DNA of 64,000 nucleotides from assembly GCA_964016985.1 (NCBI GenBank), contig OZ024825.1, positions 7,315,056 to 7,379,055 on the forward strand, given 5' to 3'. The notes below the pieces were generated by a model. It was not told the DNA's origin and did no database searches. It was given only the letters and a program-made list of their open reading frames with translations. Source of the stretch: Anodontia alba (taxonomy: Eukaryota; Mollusca; Bivalvia; Lucinida; Lucinidae). Below, one piece after another: positions 1 through 11,900 of this stretch (position 1 is the first letter of the stretch; every line of letters begins with the position of its first letter). Position numbers and translations under genes: made by a program.

Positions 1-800
1 AGGACCCTGTCGCTAGATTCACATCACTTGTGAGATCTAGAGGCTAGTCTTTGCAGTCATTGGCCCTGGTGAATGACTGTCTATTGATGTATCACCAGTA
101 AAATATTCTGATTCTGAACAAACCTACTGTCCTTTCGACATCACTCAGAAAGACGTTTTTTGCTTGGCATGTCTTATGAGAGTTGAGTCATTTTATTTTA
201 AATGAAAATATTTTGTTCTGAATGACCATATCTTATCAGAAACCATTTGTCTTTTCTGTTTCCGTGTTTTGTTCTCCAATATTTACACTAGAATTAAATT
301 TACTGTCAAAAATTGGTCTGACATAGATGCAATTTCTATATCCTGGAGTACTCAAGTTCTCGATAGTTTATCAATGAGAAAGTCTCTAAAGTGCATTACG
401 GCAAGGAATCAAATACCTGCTACAATTATGAGATACTTGCATCATTTTACTTTCCATTCGCAATAAATTTCAGTCATCTTGACACATTTACGGTTGATCG
501 GATATGATAAAGTTTATGAGGTCACACTGAACCAGTGAAAAGTAGCGTATTATGTTCTCGATAAGAATTTTCGATGACATCATTATCTCCCGTGGAACCT
601 TGAAGTTAGAAACAAGGTATGGTGGCTTACATGTGACATTCTGCTGAACATTACCTATGCAGAAAAAAGTAGATATAATGTTTTGCTGTGCATGACAGTT
701 ATCTTTGGAGGTAGCTTTACACAAAAAAATGGCAATTATTTAACACTTACAACTTACCCCTTTAGGACAATTACTGTAAAAATAGATATAATTGATGCAG
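1..800. other. Upstream sequence or 5' intron, nothing recognised
   Basis: AT-rich sequence with only short chance reading frames. I see no promoter, exon or repeat that I can defend. It lies upstream of the first coding exon and could be intron after an untranslated exon. Confidence 0.5.
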
Positions 801-802
801 AA

Positions 803-1395
803 TCAAACAAAACATGACGATTTCAAAGCATTTAATATCAGCAAAAACAAGATCCCTTTATGCTGCCTCTTTTGCATCCTGAAGACATTGATAAAGATTT
901 TGAATTGAGGGAAGAATGAGTCCTTGTAAATGTCAGTTCTTGTAGTGGGGGTCTGTAAAGTCAGTCCACCAAGATCTTCAAGCCTTGGAGGAATGGTAAT
1001 GAACATGGCAAATGAAGTTCCACCCTGAGAAATGCTAGGTCATCAGCATCATTACTAATAAACACAATGAAAGATATACTGAATACAGGCTCCATAGTCA
1101 CACAGTCAAAGTTGTTGACAGCGGTAAATATCTCGGCATCACCATCAGTGACAACATCACCTGGCACAACCATATTGACACGGTAGCTGCCAAGGCTTCC
1201 AGAACTCTTGATGCAATCTTGGAGAATGTACCATGGACATCAAGAGTACAGCATATACCTCACTTGGATCCTGGAATTTGCATCCTCAGCTTGGGACCTC
1301 ACCAGTGTGGAGGACATCATCAAGCTGGGGAAAGTCCAGAGACAGGCTTTCATGCAGAAACCTAGGACAGATCATCATCTTCGGATTTTTGATTA
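803..1395. mobile_element. Decayed CR1/Jockey-like LINE fragment with internal inversion
   Basis: On the minus strand 803-960 encodes RTDIYKDSFFPQ, resembling the C-terminal tail common to molluscan LINE polymerases. On the plus strand 961-1395 encodes, through several frameshifts, HQDLQALEEW, KYLGITISDNITWHNHID and LEFASSAWDLTSVEDIIKLG, which belong just before that tail in such proteins. The two parts meet head to head near 960, as in LINE copies with a 5' inversion. The clade is inferred from memory of motif style. Confidence 0.6.
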
Positions 1396-2068
1396 ACGTG
1401 CAGGTACAGGGGCAACATCCATATCAGTGGGCCCCCTTCCAAGTAGCTGACTTGATGCACGCATGGCAGATCTCACACCAGATCTCTAGGTATATCTTCC
1501 ATGAGGGTTGATAGCTGAGAGCTTCAGCTCTCTGCAGTCCCTATCAGCTGCTTCCATGTCATCTTGGGCCTCCCAGGCCTAAGCTTTCCATCAACCTATA
1601 TGCCAAAGGCTGTCTTGACTGCACCATTGGAGCGTTCCACATGTCCATACCAGAATGAGGTCCAGATCCTCAATGCCAAGCCACGCAAGTAGCTCATTGA
1701 ACCTGGTGGTGACAATGTCTTGTGGCTTGACATTGCAGATCTGTCTGATCATTGCCCTATCATTCCGCTGCAGACGTTGGAGGTTTGGCTTTGTCAATGG
1801 CCAAGTCAGCATGTGCATAGAGCATTGTGCTCCGCACACAAGTACTGTACAGGCGGCCATGTGTCTTGAAAGAGAAGTGGTGGGAAGAGAGTACTGGTAG
1901 CAGCTCCTTGAACTTCTTCCAGGCGGTTTTCTCACGTGTCGTGGTTGAAAGTTCACAGCCATCGGATGCTAAGAGCATTTCTGCTAGGTAGCAAAAGGAA
2001 TCTACCACCTTCAGCTTGTCAGGTCTGACTTGGACTTCCCTTTGTGGTCTGTCGACCAAGGAGAGCAT
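1395..2068 (-). mobile_element. LINE 3' fragment, reverse transcriptase C-terminus (copy A)
   Basis: Minus-strand pieces encode DKLKVVDSFCYLAEMLLASD, RNDRAMIRQICNVKPQDI and LAWLGIEDLDL in two frames with a shift near 1800. It is a copy of the element at 12565-13450, with the same end sequence at its low-coordinate side (about 1385-1500). It abuts the inverted LINE fragment at 803-1395. Non-functional. Confidence 0.75.
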
Positions 2069-2069
2069 G

Positions 2070-2535
2070 TTTTCTAAAAATCTGTCTGGGAAGCTTGAGT
2101 AACAGATGATGAATAGCTGTGGTGACCATAATTATGCAAATGAACCTTGTTTTCACTTTGAAGTGTACCAGATAGATATTCTTTTTCCTGCACAGATGCT
2201 TTTGGCATGTAGTCAGAACTGAAAATGGAAAGGCCAGAAACCAAGACATGTACAGTTGAGTCTAGGCAGTACAAATGAACTGCTAATTGGACAGGTCGCA
2301 ACAGTGTTAAGCACATGTTGAATTATGGTTGTAACGGACAGTGACATATTAAGATATGTTATATTTCATTGTCTGATCTTGTTTACTTGCATTTGAGTTG
2401 GAGCTGTCATCATGCCAGATTGATACAGATTATAGTTGCCAGTTCAAGGAAATTGAATAAAAATAATGAAACTAAATAATTTCTTTATTAAGAATGTATT
2501 CCATTAAAACAGTTAACAGCATTTTACTTGCTGAA
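2070..2535. other. Unassigned intronic or upstream sequence
   Basis: No exon, element end or repeat recognised. Short reading frames here look like chance. Confidence 0.4.
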
Positions 2536-2539
2536 GTAG

Positions 2540-2690
2540 TTTTACTTCATAGCTCTAAATAAGCAGGGTATCAGGTAAATATTTTTCTTATTTGTCAACA
2601 AAAACATATGTTGTATGTACTCATTAGAAGCACTACAGACAACATATGTTTTTGTCAACAAATAAGAAACAATATCAGGACCAAGTTGTT
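2540..2690. repeat. Foldback hairpin element (degenerate)
   Basis: Inverted arms at 2587-2614 and 2639-2666 match at 26 of 28 positions around a short tip. The arm contains the CATATGTT core shared by the foldback family seen throughout the window, flanked by the typical AGCTC...ATAAG end. Confidence 0.75.
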
Positions 2691-2957
2691 CAAAACTAAC
2701 AATGTCATTAGTAAACATATTGTTAAAACTTTGATCATTAAATATGGCATATATGCTAATATTTTTACTGAAAAAATGTTAGTAGCTACTCACATTTTGT
2801 CAAGAAAAATACCTGTGAATTAGATCTTGTACTTACTAGAATGGTTAAACTAACGATGCTTGGAACAACTAGGCCCTGTAGTTTAGCACCTTATCTGGAG
2901 CTATTTTACTTATTCATGCTCTTTTCAGATAGATTACATGCTGTTGTTATTTTACAG

Positions 2958-5900
2958 ATCTGAAACCTGCACCATGGCAGAGAAACAGGATGTAAAAGAG
3001 ATAGAGGCCAACTTAAAACGTATGCTAAACATGCAAAGTTTGGAAAGCAAACTAGACGAAAAACTAGGACCAGTAGATATTAAAAAGGTACTTTCTTGGA
3101 ATGGCAGGAAAATCTCCAAATCCCTGAATTTACCCAAAACCTCTTGAATCTACCCAAAACCTCACCTGCTCAACCACAAACTCCTTTTCTGAGAATAGTA
3201 TTGCATATTATGATAGACTTAAGACAAATTATAATTAAAGCATTGTCTGTCGCTAAGTGTTTGCTGTTGATTAAATGACTAAATAATTGCTCCTATGGAA
3301 ACAGACATTTTTTTTTCTGAACAATACAAGGCACATGCTATCTAATGGGCTAAGTGACACTATTTTGGTTTTTCATCATCATTTTTATCGCACCTGCTTG
3401 TAGCAGGGTGCGATATAGGCGTCCGATTTTCCGTCCGTCCGTCCGTCCGTCAGTCCGTCCGTCCGTCCGTCCGTCAACATTTATGTCGACGTTCGACATT
3501 TATGTCAAAGTTAGTATTCTAATCAAATACAAGACTAAACAACCATCAAACCTTGCATGAAACATCTTCCTGACCTCCTGACTTTGTGACATAGGCGTCC
3601 GCTTTTCCGTTCGTCTGTCTGTTCGTCCGTCCGTCTGTCAACATTTATGTCGAAGTTCGACATTTATGTCAAAGTTAGTATTCTAATCAACTACAAGACT
3701 AAACAACCATCAAACCTTGCATGAAACATCTCCCTGACTTCCCGACTTTGCGACATAGGTGCCCGCTTTTCCATTCGTCTGTCCGTTCGTCCGTCCGTCT
3801 GTCCATCTGTTAACAGTTCTGTTATGTCGAAGTTCGACATTTATGTCAAAGTTAGTATTCTAATCAACTACAAGACTAAACAACCATCAAACCTTGCATG
3901 AAACATCTCCCTGACCTCCTGACTTTGTGACATAGGTGCCTGCTTTTCCATTCGTCTGTCAGTTCGTCCGTCTGTCTGTCCGTCTGTTAACAGTTCTGTT
4001 ATGTCGAAGTTCGACATTTACGTCAAAGTTAGTATTCTAATCAACTACTACTCTACAACAACCATCATACCTTGCATGACACATCTCCCTGACCTCCTGA
4101 TTTGGCATGTACATTGACCCAGTGGCCTTGACCTATATTTTGGGCTCCATTGACTTCGACACAATTTACGTTAACGTTCCAGATCTTCTCAACTATAAGG
4201 CGTACAACTACCAAACCTTGCATATTGCTTCTCCTAGATGTACTGACTCGGCAGGTACCTTGACCTGGTGACCTTGACCTATTTTTTGCGCTCCAGTGAC
4301 TTGGACACATTTTGCGTCGACGTTCGATATCTCCTCAACTATAAGGCCTACAACCATCAAACCTTGCAAAGTGCTTCTTCTCAATGTACTGACTCGGCAG
4401 ATACCTTGACCTGTTGACCTTGACCTATATTTTGTGCTCCATTGACTTTGACACAATTTACGTTGACGTTCCAGATCTTCTCAACTATAAGGCGTACAAC
4501 TACCAAACCTTGCATAGTGCTTCTCCTAGATGTACTGACTCAGCAGGTACCTTGACCTGGGAACCTTGACCTATATTTTGCGCTCCAGTGACTTTGACAC
4601 ATTTTGCGTCGACGTTCAATATCTCCTCAGCTATAAGGCCTACAACCATCAAACCTTGCAAAGTGCTTCTTCTCAATGTACAGACTCGGCAGATACCTTG
4701 ACCTGGTGATCTTGACCTATATTTTGGCTGCAGTGACTTTGACATAATTTACTTCAACGTTCCAGATCTCCTCAAGTGTAAGACCTCTAGCCACCAAACC
4801 TTGCATAGTGCTTCTTCTACATGTACTGACTCGGCAGGTACCTTGACCTGGTGACCTTGACCTATATTTTGCGCTCCAGTGCCTTTTACACATTTTACGT
4901 CGATGTTCACTATCTCCTCAACTATAAGGCCTACAACCATCAAACCTTGCATAGTGCTTCTCCTCAATGTACGGACTCCACAGGTACCTTGACTGGGTGA
5001 CCTTAACCTATATTTCACGCTCCATTGACTTTTACACATTTTATGTCGCCCTTCCATATGTCCTCAACTGTAAGGCCTTCTACCACCAAACCTTATATAG
5101 TGCTTCTTCTCGATGTACTGACTCGGCAGGTACCTTGACCTGGTGACCTTGACCTAATTTTGCACTCCAGTGACTTTGACACATTTTACGTTGATGTTCG
5201 GTATCTCCTGAAATATAAGACCTACAACCACTAAACCATGCATAGTGCTTCACCTCATTGCACTCACTTGGCAGGCACCTTGACCTGGTGACCTTGACCT
5301 ATATTTGACACATTTTACGTTGATGTTTGATAAATCCTCAACTATAAGGCCTACAACCACCATACCTTGTATACTGCTTCTCCTTGATCTACTGAATTAG
5401 CAGTTACCTTGACCCGTGACCTGGACCTATATTTCACGCTCCAGTGACTTTTACACATTTTACGTCGACGTTCCATTATCATTGGGCTGTATAATACGAA
5501 AAGTCAGTGCTGAAAATATAGCCATTAGAGGGAATGGCACTGGCCTGGAATATATGTGCCCCACGAGGCACTTTGTCTACATTTTTTCAACCCAGTTTTC
5601 CAACTAAGCACTGCCAAGAATGAAATAAACTTATTTAATAACCACATTCTGATTGTGGCTCCTGTGACTTTTGCCCCAGCAGGTGCGATGACGCCTTCCG
5701 CGGAATTCTTGTTATTATCATAACTTTTAATGAAGGTCCATGAGACAGCATGTATCTTATTCTTTATTTGGTCTTGTTTAATAAAAAAAAATGTGTCTTT
5801 TTCTGATATTTTTTCTTCCTCATGAATCAGGGAAAATAGTTTCCCATATCCTTTCTGCGGTGTTTTGCATTTGTGAGACTTGGCATGTCTTTTCCACAAT

Positions 5901-8900
5901 TTTTTTCTTCATTTGTGCAACTTCTTGCATATCATTTGCCTAGCAATTATCTTATTAAGTAGTTAAAAAGTAACAAAAAACAGTTGCAACATTGACCTTC
6001 CATTGGTTGAAGTAGTTATGGGTAGTTGTAAGTTGTTAAGAACACCTCTATTTGATAACCTTCTGTTAGCTAATCTTAACTCTAGTCCTGCTGAACCTGG
6101 ATATACTCTGCCTTTGCAAACTGTGTACATCCAGATCAGTTGGCTTCTGAAGAAGCCAACTGATCTGGATCTGCATTGTTTGCCATTCAGTATATGAATT
6201 TATGTCAACAATCTGGATCAAGTCACATGATTGGCTGAAAATTGGAAGTGGGGGTGGCATCTTAATTTGTTCAGCAGGACAAGGGTTGTCTGACCAAGAT
6301 GGAATCAACATCACTGAATAGTGGCAGAAGAAAAGGCTTCTCTCAGTACTGTATGCATATATAGAAGCAGTAACTTTAATGTCTTATGTAGCATGGCGGT
6401 CAAACAAGAAAAAAGAAGATGAAGGTGATACCTCTTACCATCGGCGCTTGGAATGTGCGCACCCTAATAGACAGTTCTAGTTCTGACAGACCTGAGTGAA
6501 GAACAGCTCTAGTTGGTAGAGAACTTGACAGATACAAAGTCGAGATTGCAGCTCTGAGTGAGACTCGCCTTGCATAAGAAGGGCTTTTAAAAGAAGTTGG
6601 TGCTGGCTACACTTTCTTCTGGAGTGGACGCAAGAAAGAAGAGCGGCGTGAAGCAGGACTAGGATTCGCCATCAAGTCACACCTCGTCAGCAAGCTCTAA
6701 GGACTTCCCAAAGGCATAAATGACCGCCTGATGACGCTGAGACTTCCCTTATCTGGCAAGAGGCATGCAACAATTGTAAGTGCCTATGCACCCACAATGA
6801 CCAACCCAGATGAGGTCAAAGACAAGTTCTATGATGATTTGGATTCTGTGATTTCTGCAGCAACCCGGTCAGACACATCCTCCTCGGGGACTTCAATGCC
6901 AGAGTGGGCACAGACCACCAGACCTGGGAAGGAGTGATTGGATCTGAAGGTGTAGGGAAGTGCAACAGCAATGGAATCCTCCTTTTAAGGAAGTGTGCAG
7001 AGCATGAATTACTGATCACCAACACAGTCTTCCGTCTACCAACTCGCAGAAAGACAACATGGATGCACCCTCGCTCCAAACACTGGCATCTCATTGACTA
7101 TGTCATAGTGCGAAGGAAGGACAGACAGGATGTCAGAGTGACTAAAACTATGTGTGGTGCAGACTGTTGGACAGATCACAGGCTTATTGTCAGCAAACTC
7201 AACTTGCGCATTCAGCCTGTACGACGACCACAAGACAAGAAGGTGCCAAAGAAATAGATGTCTCCAAGCTGAAACATGACAGTAAGAGGCAAGCATTCGT
7301 CAACGATCTCTGCAGCCGTTTAGATGCACTGGAACACAGTTCAGAAGATGAAGATTAGAGCTGGACAATCTTCAGAGACACCATTCACTCTTCAGCAATG
7401 GATTCCCTAGGACCATTATCTCGCAAACACCAAGATTGGTTTGAGGAGAATGACAAAGAAATTCAGGGACTCCTTGAAGAGAAACACCAAAAACACAAGG
7501 CTTACCTCAGAAATACCAGCTCAGTAGTATCTAGCAAGACTGCCTATTCAAACATATGCAAGACAGTTCAGACGAGGCTCAGAGACATGCAAGACTCCTG
7601 GCTGAGAAAAAAGGCTGATGAAATCCAGTCCTTTGCAGACAGAAAGGACATGAAAAAGTTCTTTGATGCACTCAAGACAGTATATGGTCCCCAGAGCTCA
7701 GGAACCACCCCACTCCTTAGTGCAGATGGAACTAGTCTTCTGACTGATAAAGAAGCTATCTTGAAAAGATGGGCTGAACACTTTGATGGTGTCCTTAATC
7801 GGCCATCATCTATCAATGATGAAGCTATCAACAGACTACCACAGGTGGAATGTAATCCACTGCTTGATGAGCTCCCAGCCGTCTCTGAAACAGTGAAAGC
7901 AATAAAACTCCTGTCATCTGGCAAGGGTCCAGGATCAGATGCAATACCTGCAGAGATCTACAAAGCAGGAGGTCCTTCAGTTGCAGAGAAACTGACAGAG
8001 TTATTTCACATTATGTGGAGAAAAGAAGCACCATCCCTTAAGAATTCAAGGATGCAACAATTGTCCACCTATTCAAAAGGAAAGGGAATCCTCAAGTCTG
8101 TGACAATCATTGAGGCATCTCTTTATTGTCAATTGCTGGGAAGATTTTTGCTAGGGTCCTACTGAACCGATTGAATGAACACCTGGAATGGTCAGGGCTT
8201 CTACCAGAAAGCCAGTGTGGATTCAGGAAAAACAGAGGAACCATAGACATGATCTTCACAGCACGACTGCTTCCAGAAAAATGCCAGGAAGAGAATGTGT
8301 AGGTTCTATATGACCTTTGTCGACCTTACCAAAGCATTTGACACAGTCAGTCATGAGAGACTTTGGAAAATTATGGCAAAGTTTGGTTGTCCTGCCAAAT
8401 TCATAGCAGTGGTGCGGCAGTTCCATGATGGTATGCTTGCAAGAGTCCAAAATGATGGCGAGTTTTCTGATCCATTCCCTGTGACAAATGGAGTTAAGCA
8501 AGGCTATGTACTAGCTTCAACACTGTTCAGCATGATGTTTTCTGCCATGCTTACAGATGCTTTCCAGGATGGTGACAATGGTATACCTATTAGGTATCGC
8601 TTTGATGGGAAACTTTTCAACCTAAGAAGGTTGCAAGCTAAATCTAAGGTGCAGACAGAGGTGCTAGACGAGTTCCTCTTTGCTGATGACATGGCAAAGG
8701 GTGCTCCAACAGAAGAGAAAGTGCAAAAAGGTGTGGATCAAGTATCTGATTCATGTGATAGCTATGATCTCACAATCAGCATCAAAAAGACTGAGGTAGT
8801 ATATCAGCCAGCACCTGGAAAGCCTTACAAGGAGCCTACCATCACAGTGAAAGGTCAACGACTGCAAGTGGTAGACAAGTTCACCTACCTTGGAAGCACA

Positions 8901-11900
8901 TTGTCTAGAGTTGTGCACATTGATGATGAAGTCAATGCTAGAATTGCCAAAGCTAGTGCAGCATTTGGCCGGCTACGTGGAAGTATTTGGGACCGAAGTG
9001 GAATCAGACTTGACACAAAGCTGAAAGTATATAGATCAGTAGTGCTGCCAACACTATTATACGCATGCGAAACTTGGACAGTTTACCAACGGCATGCCAA
9101 AAGACTGAACCACTTCCATACAAGCTGTCTTAGAAAACTTCTAAAGATCAAGTGGCAAGACAGGATTCCAGACACAGAAGTCCTCAAAAGGGCAGGGATG
9201 CAGAGTATACATACTCTTTTGAAATTAGCACAGTTAAGATGGACAGGCCATGTTACCAGAATGCCTGAAGAATGTTTGCCAAAGAAAATCCTCTATGGCG
9301 AACTTCAAGTAGGAAAATGCTCCCATGGTGGTCAGAAGAAGCGATACAAGGACACCCTCAAAGCCTCCCATAAAGACTTCAACATACCAACAGAGTCATG
9401 GGAACAGATAGCACAAGATCGTACAAAGTGGCGAGGCCTCATAAAAAGGGGAGCTGGTGAATACGAAGCAAAAAGAATCAGCGAAGCCAAGCAGAAATGT
9501 GCACAGCGGAAAGCCAGAGCTAAGGCATCACCAACAGGCCTCTCTTGTTCTTTCTGCAACAGGCAGTTTAGAGCTAAGATTGGTCTCATCAGCCATCTTA
9601 GAACACATAAATAATAACACATCACATTGGTAGGATTGGTCATTGTCAGTAATGACAGACGAACAAGTATGCATTGCTACTTCAAAGTCGATGTGAATGG
9701 TGGTCAGTTCAAGGTTCAAGTTCTGACTTTAGCATAATGATCAAATGATATTCCACATGGTACAGTAGACATTAGTTGTTAGTTTAAAAGAAAATGCAGA
9801 ACTGACTGCAAACCATGATTTTAAGCAAAAACTGCATTGTAGTGAGTACATGTCATCATTAAAAAAAAAAAGAAGAAAAAGATAAAGTTTGAAGAGAAAA
9901 GATCAAATTTCACTTCTACGCTTACCTGTATAATCCATAGCTTCTCAGTCGGTAATTATAATTGCTGATAATTAGGGTTGTTATATATGTGCAAAAGATA
10001 TCCAAAAACTTGAGGAAAAGAAAGCAGAAAAATTTGCAAAAATTTCACAAATGCAATGCGCCCCCTTCCTGCCTCAGTAATATAATTTTAATTGATGTAA
10101 TTGCTTTGAAACATATGAAGAATAAATCTTCTTACCACGTATAGTATTTAAGGAGGAATTGATATACTTTCAAGGGAGACTACTATCAAAGTTTTTTTTG
10201 CTCCCTTTTGTAGAGGGGAGCAAATTCTTTTAGAGTAGACCACTTTTCAGAAGGGACTTGGTGTGCCAGAAGTCAAATTAAAGTTGCCTCCCTTTGAAAA
10301 CATGGCAGAAAATCTAGCAAGTATATCATGTTCCCTTAGCATGCCATCAGAGTTGGGTCATACATGGTACACCACAACCTCTTTATAACACTATTTTTGG
10401 GGTCCAAAGCATAAACCATGTTAGTTATACAACCGTTTTATATGCAGACATAAATGTATAGATTATATAGAAAAATGACCATTTATGGTCATTTTTCTAT
10501 ATAATCTATACATTTTTGGGATCCATCTTTGAACCGTGTAGTATCCAAAACCGTGTTATAATGAACCATATTATAAAGATGTTGATGTGTTTTTTTATCA
10601 GTAAGTAAAACTGCAGGAGAAGAACGGCAAAAGATTTCAGAATGTTGAAGAAAAAAAGAAAAAGAGAGTTGGTCCACGAAAATCTGATTTTAATGTGCCA
10701 TTTTTAACCCATTGTATACTGAATAGACTCTCCCACACTATATTGGAAGAGTTCAATTTGAATTTTAGGTACATTGTTATACGTCTGGCTATGAGGTTTA
10801 CATATTCCTAGAAAAAAATGGCTAAATGCAAACAATGGAGACCCTGATCAGATGCCACATTCTGTGGCATCTGATCTGGGTCTGCACTGTTTGCCAGTTA
10901 CCCTTTTACGGGTCTCCCGACTACAATGGGGTTAAACCAGCACCCTGACCTACCCAATTAACTTGGCAAAGAAAAAGGTATGAAAAAATATGCAAGAAGA
11001 AAAAGAAAGGAAGAAGGGAAAAGGAGCAAAAATAGGCAAGAAAATACAAAGAGAAGAGAAAAAAGTCTGAGAGTCATAGACTTTACTTCAGTAAATTCAG
11101 CCACATATGTTTATCTTATTCTATATCCATTAGTGGTTTGAAATGGCTGATAGTTAAAAAAATAGTTCAATTCTAGAATCGAATAACTCCACTTGCGTTT
11201 TAGTGGCTTACATCTTGTAGTCAAAAAGAAATTGCCTTGTTTTCTCATAACAAGAAATCCTATTAGCATGAATAGCCAGATTTGACAAAGTTTGTCTGTA
11301 GTCATATTCAGATACATGTAGCATGTGCTTAGAGACCGAGATGGACTGCATTTAAGTCACATGACTATATTTTGACCTTGTATCTATTAATTGACCCTTG
11401 TCCTGCTGAACCCAGATATACCCTTGCAAACAGTGTAGATTCAGATCAGTTGGCTTCTGAAGAAGCCAACTGATCTAGATCTGCACTGTTTGTCATTCAG
11501 AATGTGAATTTATATCAACAACTTGGATCAAGTAATCTGATTGTCTGAAAATTGGAAATGGGTGTGGCATCTTAATTCATTCAGCATGACAAGGGTTAAT
11601 ACCTTAATACCAGTATGCCTAAAAACAGGCCTTCTCATAATCTGCTCTGTCAAATAAGGCACAGACAACCAAAGAAATTCTAAGTGTATCTGGACATGTT
11701 ATTAACCCATTGTAGTCAGGAGACCCCTAAAAGGGTAATTGGCAAACAGTGCAGACCCAGATCAAACATCACAGAATGTGGTGTCTGATCAGGGTCTCCA
11801 CTGTTTATAAATAGTTTAGCCATTTTTCTTTTGGAATATCTAAATCTCATTGCTGGATGTACCTAAATTTTTTTTGTAAGTTATAGCTCTAGATAAGGCA

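Noticed and set aside
4065..5057. Several minus-strand frames with similar sequences (e.g. QGLMVVGLIVEEI)
   Set aside because: They come from the ~180-bp tandem units of the repeat element. Similarity reflects the repeat, not a protein family.
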